Of a stretch of DNA of 7,094 bases, positions 1 through 5,931 are shown one piece after another. Origin of the DNA: Deltaproteobacteria bacterium. GTDB taxonomy: Bacteria > Desulfobacterota > UBA8473. Numbering within the stretch: position 1 is the stretch's first letter; every line of letters starts with the position of its first letter. Under the pieces are notes generated by a model. It had not been told where the DNA came from, ran no database searches, and saw only the letters and a program-made list of their open reading frames with translations. The translations under genes and the position numbers were made by a program. Where the stretch lies: NCBI GenBank assembly GCA_030621455.1, contig JAUXHQ010000098.1:1-7094 (forward strand), written 5' to 3'.

Positions 1-129
1 ATTTCTCAAGAAAAGCTGCCTCACTACATCGGATTTTTTGAATTTGTCCACTACTCAAAAAAACGAGGAAATAAGCTCATGAACTCCTTGCTTCGTCTTC
101 TCCTCACCAACAACCTGGAATCCATATAG
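1..129 (+). CDS. Possible C-terminal tail of an unidentified upstream gene (partial)
   Basis: Frame 1 is open from the first base to a TAG at 127-129, giving 42 codons with no start needed because the window cuts the gene. The peptide begins ISQEKLPHYIGFFEF and ends LLRLLLTNNLESI. It mixes charged and hydrophobic residues like an ordinary soluble protein. I do not recognise a family. A 42-codon open frame can arise by chance, and the other frames here are closed or shorter, so this is only a plausible gene end. No terminator-like hairpin with a T-run follows it, and about 290 nt separate it from alr. Confidence 0.35.
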   Translation: MSQEKLPHYIGFFEFVHYSKKRGNKLMNSLLRLLLTNNLESI

Positions 130-222
130 AGCCTAAAATATATATTCAATTGTGAGACAAAGTCAACCCCTAAAAGAGGAAAAACCTAAGCAGACACACC
201 CCTTTCGTCCGACAAAAACCCC

Positions 223-251
223 TTGACACTTCGTGGCGAATCAGTTATTTT
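223..251 (+). promoter_or_regulatory. Candidate sigma70-type promoter for the alr-mla operon
   Basis: A perfect -35 hexamer TTGACA lies at 223-228. After a 17-nt spacer comes TATTTT at 246-251, which matches the -10 consensus at four of six positions. A perfect TATAAT lies further on at 268-273, but its own -35 position (about 245-250, TTATTT) is poor, and it is 39 nt from TTGACA, so the two cannot form one promoter. Either or both could drive transcription towards alr. This is the only convincing promoter-like pair seen upstream of the gene cluster; it is inferred from consensus alone. Confidence 0.5.
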
Positions 252-404
252 TACGCTGCAAACAGGCTATAATCACGCATAAGAGCGTATCTTCTCAAAG
301 CTCAGTAATGAGAACCCAATACAGAAGCTGACGCAATTTCATCTCGGTAAAGCTCTCCTTGCCTTGAGGCGGCAGGACCCGGCAAACATGGCTAAGTGCA
401 ATGG
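252..404 (+). other. Leader region between the candidate promoter and alr, no ORF
   Basis: No gene is supported in the stretch 130-404, and the last 150 nt would be the untranslated leader of alr. It contains short inverted repeats: GCGT 285-288 with ACGC 331-334, enclosing TTCTCA 292-297 with TGAGAA 309-314. Further on, TTGCC 359-363 can pair either with GGCAA 381-385 or with GGCAG 371-375, so two structures are mutually exclusive. I could not match it to any riboswitch or structured RNA that I know. The stems are short enough to be chance. Confidence 0.3.
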
Positions 405-412
405 AAGGAGGA
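405..412 (+). promoter_or_regulatory. Ribosome binding site that decides the alr start (AAGGAGGA)
   Basis: AAGGAGGA at 405-412 is a near-perfect anti-16S match. It lies inside the longest alr reading frame, just after ATG 401, so it cannot serve that ATG. It sits 4-5 nt before TTG 416, which is in the same frame. No comparable purine-rich site precedes ATG 401. This points to TTG 416 as the functional start, with a slightly short spacer. Confidence 0.7.
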
Positions 413-415
413 CTG

Positions 416-1579
416 TTGATCTCTCACCGACCCACAACCGCTGAAATCAATCTCGATGCTCTTAAGTTCAATTATAGAGAACTGCGAAATAAAGTGGGCA
501 ACAAGGCCAAGATTATGGCCGTAGTTAAAGCCAATGCATATGGACATGGAGCCGTGGCTATTTCAAGAGAACTCCAGAGCTTAGGCGCAGATCTGTTTGG
601 GGTAGCTATATGTGAAGAGGGTGTCGCCTTGAGAAAGGCAGGGATAAAGATACCGATTATAGTGTTGAGCGGTATCTTCGGAAAACAGGCAGAAGAGACT
701 GTTGAATACGACCTCACCCCTGTAATCTTCGACTTGTATACTGCCAAGAAATTGTCTTCCGAGGGCAAGAGAGTAAATAAAAAGACCAAGGTTCATGTGA
801 AGGTCGATACCGGTATGGGACGGCTTGGGATCTTATGTGAAGAAATAAGGCCATTTTTCACACAACTGAAAGAAATAGAGAATGTGGAGGTTGAGGGAGT
901 GATCTCCCATCTGTCAACGGCCAATGGAGATACCGAGAAAGACCGAGATTTCATTTCCTTGCAACTACGTAAATTCAAAGAGTCACTCAAAGAGATAGAT
1001 TTGATCGGGCCTTCTCCCATTTTGAGGCATATCGCCAATAGTGCGGCAACCATTGACTTAACTCCTTCCCCTTATAATCTGGTCCGCCCAGGATTAATTA
1101 TGTATGGCGCTTACCCGTGTGCCAGATTTTTTGAAAAGATCACGTTAAAACCGGTTATGACTCTAAAGACAGAAGTTATCCATATAAAAACGGTCCCCCC
1201 AGGCTTTGACATTAGCTACGGGCGTACTTTTGTCACCCGTAGAGAGTCGACCATAGCCACCTTGCCTATAGGCTATGCAGACGGTTACAGCAGGCTGCTC
1301 TCCAACAAGGGAGAGGCATTGATTCGGGGGAAGAGAGTCCCGGTAGTGGGGACCGTATGTATGGATATGATCATGGTCGATGTTACCGGGGTACCTGATG
1401 TGCATGTGGGGGAAGAAGTTGTCTTGTTGGGCAGGCAGGGAGAGAGTGAGATATCTGCAGATGATATTGCGGAAAGGGCTCAAACTATCTCTTATGAAAT
1501 CTTTTGCGGAGTGAGCAAGCGTGTTCCCAGGATCTATATAAAAGAAGGAAAGAGGATTACGAGAGAATTTGATGTTTAA
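416..1579 (+). CDS. alr: Alanine racemase, PLP-dependent
   Basis: Interconverts L- and D-alanine in the cytoplasm, supplying D-alanine for the peptidoglycan stem peptide. From TTG 416 the protein has 387 residues, normal for the family. The N-terminal TIM-barrel carries the PLP lysine in VVKANAYGHG (K38), the RLG arginine of DTGMGRLG (R136), His165 in SHLSTA and Arg224 in VRPG. The C-terminal domain carries the second catalytic base, Tyr268 in SYGRTF, and Met316 in CMDM. With this start the numbering tracks Geobacillus Alr (K39, R136, H166, R219, Y265, M312) closely, supporting TTG over ATG 401, which would add five residues encoded by the Shine-Dalgarno itself. All key residues are present, so it should be active. 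The stop overlaps the start of mlaE by 8 nt, implying co-translation. Confidence 0.96.
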   Translation: MISHRPTTAEINLDALKFNYRELRNKVGNKAKIMAVVKANAYGHGAVAISRELQSLGADLFGVAICEEGVALRKAGIKIPIIVLSGIFGKQAEETVEYDLTPVIFDLYTAKKLSSEGKRVNKKTKVHVKVDTGMGRLGILCEEIRPFFTQLKEIENVEVEGVISHLSTANGDTEKDRDFISLQLRKFKESLKEIDLIGPSPILRHIANSAATIDLTPSPYNLVRPGLIMYGAYPCARFFEKITLKPVMTLKTEVIHIKTVPPGFDISYGRTFVTRRESTIATLPIGYADGYSRLLSNKGEALIRGKRVPVVGTVCMDMIMVDVTGVPDVHVGEEVVLLGRQGESEISADDIAERAQTISYEIFCGVSKRVPRIYIKEGKRITREFDV

Positions 1580-2342
1580 GCTCTTCGAATTGGTTGGGTC
1601 CACAGTATTACGTTTTATTGAAGAATCCGGAAAGGTGACTGTTTTCTTCTTTAAAATCCTTATGTGGACATTTCGCCCCCCCCTAAATTTCAGGAACATA
1701 TTGCGGCAGACGGAAGAGGTGGGGATTAATTCCCTTCCTGTGGTTCTCATAATGGCCATCTTTACAGGGATGGTCTTGGCCCTGCAGAGTTACACCGGGT
1801 TTCGGAGATTCAATGCCGAGGCATTCGTAGGTACAGTGGTTGCTTTATCTATGGTCAGAGAACTCGGGCCCGTGCTTTCCGGTTTAATGGTTTCAGGCAG
1901 GGTGGGGGCCGGTATGGCTGCTGAACTGGGTACAATGAAGGTTACCGAACAGATTGATGCCCTTTACACATTGGCAACCAATCCTGTCAAGTATCTCATT
2001 GTGCCCAGGTTTTTGGCCGCCTTATTTGTTATGCCGCTTCTGGTTGTATTCTCTGACATAATTGGGATCGCGGGTGGTTACCTGGTAAGCGTTAAACTGT
2101 TGGGGACAAATCCTACAATTTATACGAAGAGGACCTGGGACTATATGGAGCTGGATGATATATATATTGGCCTCTTTAAGGCCTTCATCTTTGGGATGAT
2201 AATCGCCGTCATAAGTTGTTATCAAGGGTTCTACACCAGTGGTGGAGCCGAAGGGGTTGGTAAATCTACAACGAGAGCGGTGGTATTCTCTTCCTTGGTA
2301 ATCCTTGTGTCAAACTACTTTATTACTGCTCTGATGTTCTGA
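1572..2342 (+). CDS. mlaE: MlaE-family lipid ABC transporter permease
   Basis: Inner-membrane permease of an MCE/Mla phospholipid transporter, working as a dimer with MlaF ATPase and MlaD. The 256-residue protein is the usual length. It has an N-terminal amphipathic stretch (about 1-45), then hydrophobic segments near 52-70, 85-105, 145-170, 195-220 and 235-255. The family core is plain: RELGPVLSGLMVSGRVGAGM followed by AAELGTMKVTEQIDAL, which matches the conserved MlaE loop contacting the ATPase, and later NPVKYLIVPRF. ATG 1572 is preferred, with a weak GAGAG site at 1561-1565; TTG 1569, one codon earlier, is also in frame. The 8-nt overlap with alr suggests translational coupling. The gene is followed by an unusually long gap before mlaF, while such genes are normally nearly contiguous. 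Substrate is inferred from family, not shown by the sequence. Confidence 0.93.
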   Translation: MFKLFELVGSTVLRFIEESGKVTVFFFKILMWTFRPPLNFRNILRQTEEVGINSLPVVLIMAIFTGMVLALQSYTGFRRFNAEAFVGTVVALSMVRELGPVLSGLMVSGRVGAGMAAELGTMKVTEQIDALYTLATNPVKYLIVPRFLAALFVMPLLVVFSDIIGIAGGYLVSVKLLGTNPTIYTKRTWDYMELDDIYIGLFKAFIFGMIIAVISCYQGFYTSGGAEGVGKSTTRAVVFSSLVILVSNYFITALMF

Positions 2343-2363
2343 AAACCTAACCGATCAGGTGGG

Positions 2364-2446
2364 CCTACGCATCAACCGCTCCACTTTTTGTGCCCGACCA
2401 CATTCATGCAGGGCAACCCCGTCCGTATCATGCGCTTGTTGGCGGG
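2364..2446 (-). pseudogene. Decayed fragment of an IS3-family transposase (OrfB, HTH_21 region)
   Basis: On the minus strand one frame reads KRMIRTGLPCMNVVGHKK (2437 down to 2384), and the adjacent frame continues KVERLMRR (2387 down to 2364). Joined by one frameshift in the T5 run at 2385-2389, they give the pattern R-R-[MV], twelve residues, then [VI]-[NG]-H-K-x-V-x-R-L-M-R. That is the layout of the HTH_21 region before the DDE catalytic core in IS3-family OrfB proteins such as that of IS150. Nothing else of the element is seen: no catalytic domain, OrfA or terminal inverted repeats. The fragment fills most of the 136-nt mlaE-mlaF gap. It is recognised by eye from a short stretch, so chance resemblance is possible. 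Confidence 0.45.
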
Positions 2447-2478
2447 GACTCGCATCAATGATGATAACCGAGTGACAG

Positions 2479-3255
2479 ATGGTAAAAGACCATAGTACGG
2501 AAAATATGATCGCCGTTAGGGACCTGCATAAGTCTTTCGGGACCAACCACGTACTTCAGGGGGTCAATCTCGATGTGAGACGTGGTGAGGATATGGTGGT
2601 AATCGGCGGAAGTGGTACAGGAAAGAGCGTATTGATAAAGTGTATAATAGGCCTAATCAAACCCGATAAAGGAACCATATATGTGGATGGTCAGGACACT
2701 ACCTCCTTCAATGAGAAGGAACTCAATGAGATGAGGAGGGAGTTCGGTATGCTTTTTCAGTTTGGCGCCCTCTTTGACTCGATGCCCGTCTGGGAAAATG
2801 TCGGGTTCGGGCTGAAACAGCATACCAACCTCAGTGATGACGAAATCAGAGACGTCGTCACGGAAAAGCTCAGTCTCGTGGGATTGAAAGATGTCGAAGA
2901 CCTAATGCCTTCCCAGCTCAGTGGTGGCATGAGGAAGAGGGTCAGCCTGGCCAGGGCGATAGCCATGGCGCCAGACATCCTCCTCTATGACGAACCGACT
3001 ACCGGGTTGGACCCGATAATGGCCGACGTAATTAATGAACTCATTATCCAATTGCGGGAAAAGCTCCGGGTCACATCCATAACCATCACCCACGATATGG
3101 TCAGTGCATACAAAATAGCCGACAGGATCGCTATGCTGTATATGGGCAAGATTATAGAAGTCGGCACACCGGAAGAGATAAGAAGTTCAAGGAACGAGAT
3201 TGTCCAGCAGTTCATCCAGGGAAAGTCGGAAGGCCCTATAACCAGAGAGCAGTAA
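2479..3255 (+). CDS. mlaF: MlaF-family ABC transporter ATP-binding protein
   Basis: Cytoplasmic ATPase that powers the MlaE permease in MCE-type phospholipid transport. It has 258 residues, as usual. The ABC motifs are complete and ordered: Walker A GGSGTGKS (43-50), Q-loop in MLFQFGALFD (about 91-100), signature LSGGM (147-151), Walker B ILLYDEP with Asp171 and Glu172, a TTGLDP D-loop and switch histidine 205 in TITHDM. The FQFGALFDSMPVWENV segment is typical of the Mla/Ttg2A subfamily. ATG 2479 is directly preceded by an in-frame TGA (2473-2475) and has only a weak GAGTGA site. ATG 2506, nine codons in, would give MIAVRDLHKSFG, the more typical family N-terminus, so it is a real alternative. 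The weak start region borders the IS3-like relic. Ends 49 nt before mlaD. Confidence 0.94.
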   Translation: MVKDHSTENMIAVRDLHKSFGTNHVLQGVNLDVRRGEDMVVIGGSGTGKSVLIKCIIGLIKPDKGTIYVDGQDTTSFNEKELNEMRREFGMLFQFGALFDSMPVWENVGFGLKQHTNLSDDEIRDVVTEKLSLVGLKDVEDLMPSQLSGGMRKRVSLARAIAMAPDILLYDEPTTGLDPIMADVINELIIQLREKLRVTSITITHDMVSAYKIADRIAMLYMGKIIEVGTPEEIRSSRNEIVQQFIQGKSEGPITREQ

Positions 3256-3291
3256 ATAAGAATGGGTTGTACCGTAATCCTTTAAATTTAC

Positions 3292-3299
3292 AGGAGGGG
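3292..3299 (+). promoter_or_regulatory. Strong ribosome binding site for mlaD (AGGAGGGG)
   Basis: AGGAGGGG at 3292-3299 lies 5 nt before GTG 3305, the best-spaced start in the frame. ATG 3314, three codons in, would be 14 nt away. The site therefore supports a GTG start and gives mlaD much stronger initiation signals than mlaE or mlaF. Confidence 0.75.
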
Positions 3300-3304
3300 T
3301 TGTA

Positions 3305-4258
3305 GTGAAGAAGATGTCAACCGAGCTGAAAGTAGGGATATTCGTGGTATTAGCCCTTGTTGTTCTGGCTTACATGACTGTACATACGGATAAAATCCGA
3401 TTTGGCAGGGCCGTAGGATACAAAATAACCGCAATGCTTGACTCCGCAGCAGGATTGGTTAAAAATTCGGATGTCAGGATCGCCGGGGTGCAGGTCGGTA
3501 GCGTGGAAGACATTGCCCTTGAGACGAAGACCGGAAAAGCAAAGGTTACTTTGAGTTTTCCTTTTCATATAACTCTGCCGGTTGACTCTCTGGCCTTTGT
3601 GAAGTCGGAAGGACTTCTAGGTGAGAAGTATATCGAAATTCAATCGGGAGTATCAAAGGACACGCTAATCCGTCAAGGCGGTGAAATCAGGCAAGGAGAC
3701 TCTTTAGCAGACATGGATCAACTCCTCTCTCAACTCAGCTCCGTGGCCTCAGACATTAAAGGAGTTACGAGCTCATTAAACAGCGTGCTGGGAGGGAAAG
3801 AAAGTGAACAATCTATGAGAAGGATCTTCGATGACCTTGGGGAGGTAACTGCTGACCTCAATAGCACAGTGAAAGACAATAGAGAAAGCTTTCGTATTAT
3901 AATGGACAACTTCGAAAAGCTTACCGGGGACTTGGTCGGCGTGTCTGCTAAAGCCGAAGACACCCTAAATACCATAAGCTTGATCGTGGCAAAAATCGAG
4001 GAGGGGGAGGGAACCCTCGGGAAATTGGCGGCCGACAGCTCCCTTTACGACCAAACCAGGGAGACCATGACAAGCCTTAATAAGATAGCCAAAAGCATAG
4101 AAAAAGGGGAGGGAACCCTCGGGAAATTGGCGGCCGACGATACCATTTATGCAGAGGCAAAGAAAGCTATAAAAAAGGTGAGCAAGGCTGCTGAGGCCGT
4201 AGAAGAACAGGTCCCCATAACCGTTCTCGGGACTGTTTTAGGCACTGTGTTGAGATAG
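3305..4258 (+). CDS. mlaD: MlaD-family MCE-domain protein, inner-membrane anchored
   Basis: Periplasmic MCE subunit of the lipid transporter; family members form a hexameric ring on the MlaFE complex through which phospholipid passes. The 317-residue protein starts with one transmembrane helix (about 8-26, VGIFVVLALVVLAYM) and has an MCE domain at about 36-115, including AGLVKNSDVRIAGVQVGSV and EGLLGEKYIEIQSG. The rest, about 120-305, is a predicted helical tail with regularly spaced hydrophobics, which in longer MCE proteins can extend the channel. The tail contains two 34-residue units starting IEEGEGTLGKLAAD and IEKGEGTLGKLAAD, and ends in a small VLGTVLGTVLR reiteration. It is much longer than E. 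coli MlaD (about 183 residues). GTG start, strong Shine-Dalgarno. Substrate specificity cannot be read from the sequence. Confidence 0.93.
   Translation: MKKMSTELKVGIFVVLALVVLAYMTVHTDKIRFGRAVGYKITAMLDSAAGLVKNSDVRIAGVQVGSVEDIALETKTGKAKVTLSFPFHITLPVDSLAFVKSEGLLGEKYIEIQSGVSKDTLIRQGGEIRQGDSLADMDQLLSQLSSVASDIKGVTSSLNSVLGGKESEQSMRRIFDDLGEVTADLNSTVKDNRESFRIIMDNFEKLTGDLVGVSAKAEDTLNTISLIVAKIEEGEGTLGKLAADSSLYDQTRETMTSLNKIAKSIEKGEGTLGKLAADDTIYAEAKKAIKKVSKAAEAVEEQVPITVLGTVLGTVLR
4004..4138 (+). repeat. 33-bp exact direct repeat in mlaD (4004-4036 and 4106-4138)
   Basis: Two copies of a 33-nt segment are identical at every base and lie 102 nt apart, exactly 34 codons, so the frame is kept. Both encode GEGTLGKLAAD (residues 234-244 and 268-278) with the same codons. 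The sequence between and after the copies has diverged (DSSLYDQ against DDTIYAE). The unit begins with a short palindrome, GAGGGAACCCTC. Identity at synonymous positions suggests recent duplication or gene conversion inside an older repeat family. Confidence 0.9.
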
Positions 4259-4396
4259 TTGGTGCACATCCGCAAATTAGCTTCTGAAAAAATGGGATTT
4301 CCTAAACAATCAAGTTTCCTGCTTTCCGGATAGGCGCCGGCCAAAGAAAGCCGAGGGGGACAGGACGAGAACAAAGCAGATGGGGGAAATGCCCGA
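4259..4396 (+). other. Intergenic gap between mlaD and the WP-repeat lipoprotein
   Basis: These 138 nt have no credible ORF; the best is 13 codons from ATG 4292. A weak hairpin can be drawn at 4322-4350 (CTTTC with GAAAG, enclosing CCGG with CCGG and the palindrome GGCGCC), but no T-run follows, so it is not a convincing intrinsic terminator. No clear promoter was found. The stretch 4382-4387 (GGGGGA) may act as a weak ribosome site for the next gene. Confidence 0.35.
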
Positions 4397-5914
4397 ATGG
4401 CCCACGACCATCCTGTAATTACATGCAGTACCAGACTAATAAGGAAGCCGCCGCTCTCCATAATGGCTCTTCTTCTCATAATCCTTGCCTGTGGATGCGC
4501 CACCTCTTTCACGGATAACCGGAGGTTGAATGTTGAGCCTTTCTTCAATTATGACAAGGATACCGGCGAAGAGTTTACTCAATTCGATGCCATCGGTCCT
4601 TTTTTTACCTTTAAATCTAAACCGAAAAAGAAAGAATACGGCCTTAGACCATTCTTTTATGTCAGGAAAAAGGAAAAAGGACTATTTAAGGAAGTAGAGT
4701 ATCTATACCCTCTTGGCAAATATAGAGTGACCGATAAAGAAAGGGTCTCCCGGTTTATACCTTTTTTTTCTTCCCACAAGGACCTATCAGAAGAATCGAA
4801 GAAGCCCTCGGATTTCGGCTTCTTTCCTGTCTTCTGGGGTAAAGATGAAGAGAATAAGAGTTACGGGGGAGTTTTTCCTATATACGGAAGGTTGAGCCAC
4901 AGGTTTGGAAAGGATCGGATCCGCTTTTTCCTCTGGCCTCTTTATTCGGATTCAAAAGAGGGGGGCTCCCGGACACAAAATATTCTCTGGCCCATATTCT
5001 CCCGCACCACCGGAGGAGGAAAAAGCGGGTGGAGGGTATGGCCTCTTTACGGACAGGAGGAAAAAGAAGATGAGTATTCCAAGTATTATGCATTATGGCC
5101 GATATTTTTCTTTCAGAAAACCGATTTAGATACAGACAACCCCAGAACCTTTACAGCGGTACTCCCATTATTTGTGAGCTCGCATTCACCCGACAAGGAA
5201 TCAAAGTCATTTCTTTGGCCTTTTTTCAATTATACCATCAACAGAACAAAAAACTATAAGGGGTGGGATATGCCCTGGCCCATCCTCCATTATGGGAAAG
5301 GAGAAGGGTTGGAAAACTTCAGGTTTTTCCCCATATATGGATACAAGGAAAAAGATGACTCAAAAACCGGCTTCTTTCTGTGGCCCATATACACTCACAG
5401 AAAAGACATTTTTAAGGACTACGAGGTAAGAACATATAGATTTCTCCTCTTAGATAAATATCAGAAGAAAGTATGGAAAGATGGCTCCAAAGATTCTACT
5501 TCTCTAAGAATATGGCCCTTGTTCTATTATGACAGGAATGAGGACGGCCTTACAAAATTTTCATTCCCAAAGATCATACCCATAGAAGATGAGGGGTTTG
5601 AGAGGAACTATGCCCCACTCTTCAGGCTTTATGAATATATTGGAGATTCTAGGGGCTATATGGAGTCTAGATTCCTGTGGGGGCTATACAGACACAAAAG
5701 GACCGACAGCAGAGAGTTCTTTGAGCTAACATTTATAACCGCTTATGAAAAAGAAGGAGATCGACGCTTTTTTTCCATATTAAAAGGGCTTTTCGAATAC
5801 AGACACGTCGATGGTATAAATGCCATTAAACTTTTTTATGTTCCATGGCGGATAAGATGGAAGACTTCAAGCCCTACAGAGTGGCATTCAACGGGTAGTC
5901 TCTATAGTCAATAA
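4397..5914 (+). CDS. Predicted lipoprotein built of about 20 aromatic WPxF/Y repeats, function unknown
   Basis: I do not recognise a named family. The 505-residue product starts with a basic n-region (RLIRKPP), a hydrophobic core MALLLIILA and a lipobox-like ILAC with Cys32 followed by GC, so it is probably exported and lipidated. The rest consists of a reiterated core [LFV]-[FWR]-P-[LIFV]-[FY], seen as VEPFF, IGPFF, LRPFF, FIPFF, FFPVF, VFPIY, LWPLY, LWPIF, VWPLY, LWPIF, VLPLF, LWPFF, FFPIY, LWPIY, IWPLF, YAPLF and LWGLY. Spacing is 17-19 residues in the centre (LWPLY 179, LWPIF 197, VWPLY 214, LWPIF 233) and longer elsewhere, with charged linkers between. Short aromatic strands and polar turns suggest a beta-rich barrel, solenoid or propeller. 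ATG 4397 is chosen because ATG 4463 would remove the basic n-region. It sits 138 nt after mlaD and 17 nt before purD, so an envelope role alongside the MCE transporter is inferred from context only. Confidence 0.85.
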   Translation: MAHDHPVITCSTRLIRKPPLSIMALLLIILACGCATSFTDNRRLNVEPFFNYDKDTGEEFTQFDAIGPFFTFKSKPKKKEYGLRPFFYVRKKEKGLFKEVEYLYPLGKYRVTDKERVSRFIPFFSSHKDLSEESKKPSDFGFFPVFWGKDEENKSYGGVFPIYGRLSHRFGKDRIRFFLWPLYSDSKEGGSRTQNILWPIFSRTTGGGKSGWRVWPLYGQEEKEDEYSKYYALWPIFFFQKTDLDTDNPRTFTAVLPLFVSSHSPDKESKSFLWPFFNYTINRTKNYKGWDMPWPILHYGKGEGLENFRFFPIYGYKEKDDSKTGFFLWPIYTHRKDIFKDYEVRTYRFLLLDKYQKKVWKDGSKDSTSLRIWPLFYYDRNEDGLTKFSFPKIIPIEDEGFERNYAPLFRLYEYIGDSRGYMESRFLWGLYRHKRTDSREFFELTFITAYEKEGDRRFFSILKGLFEYRHVDGINAIKLFYVPWRIRWKTSSPTEWHSTGSLYSQ

Positions 5915-5919
5915 TGGAC

Positions 5920-5924
5920 AGGAG
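5920..5924 (+). promoter_or_regulatory. Ribosome binding site of purD (AGGAG)
   Basis: AGGAG at 5920-5924, followed by AT, lies 7 nt before ATG 5932, an ideal spacing. It sits within the 17-nt gap after the lipoprotein stop codon, so purD needs no promoter of its own here and is probably read from the upstream transcript. Confidence 0.7.
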
Positions 5925-5931
5925 ATAGAAC

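Noticed and set aside
268..273. Perfect TATAAT considered as the main -10 of the alr promoter
   Set aside because: It is too far from TTGACA at 223-228, and the bases at its own -35 position match the consensus poorly, so it is noted only as an alternative.
1163..1759. 198-codon minus-strand open frame opposite alr and mlaE
   Set aside because: It lies opposite well-supported alr and mlaE coding sequence with intact catalytic motifs, and its peptide shows no recognisable domain.
2358..2458. Imperfect 18-nt direct repeat (2358-2375 and 2441-2458, sharing exact CGCATCAA) considered as a target-site duplication
   Set aside because: Only 13 of 18 bases match, and the left copy overlaps the part that reads as transposase-coding, so it cannot simply be duplicated flanking target DNA.
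2355..2546. 63-codon minus-strand open frame across the mlaE-mlaF gap, considered as an intact small gene
   Set aside because: Its first part is antisense to the start of mlaF, and its transposase resemblance needs a frameshift, so a decayed fragment explains it better than a functional gene.
4008..4019. GAGGGAACCCTC palindromes within mlaD considered as operator sites
   Set aside because: They lie inside coding sequence and follow from the duplicated codons for GEGTL, so protein repetition explains them.
4322..4350. Hairpin after mlaD considered as a terminator
   Set aside because: The stem is short and interrupted and there is no T-run after it.
4905..5129. 74-codon plus-strand open frame inside the WP-repeat gene
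   Set aside because: It is an alternate frame of a gene whose main frame carries regular repeats, with no convincing ribosome site or domain of its own.
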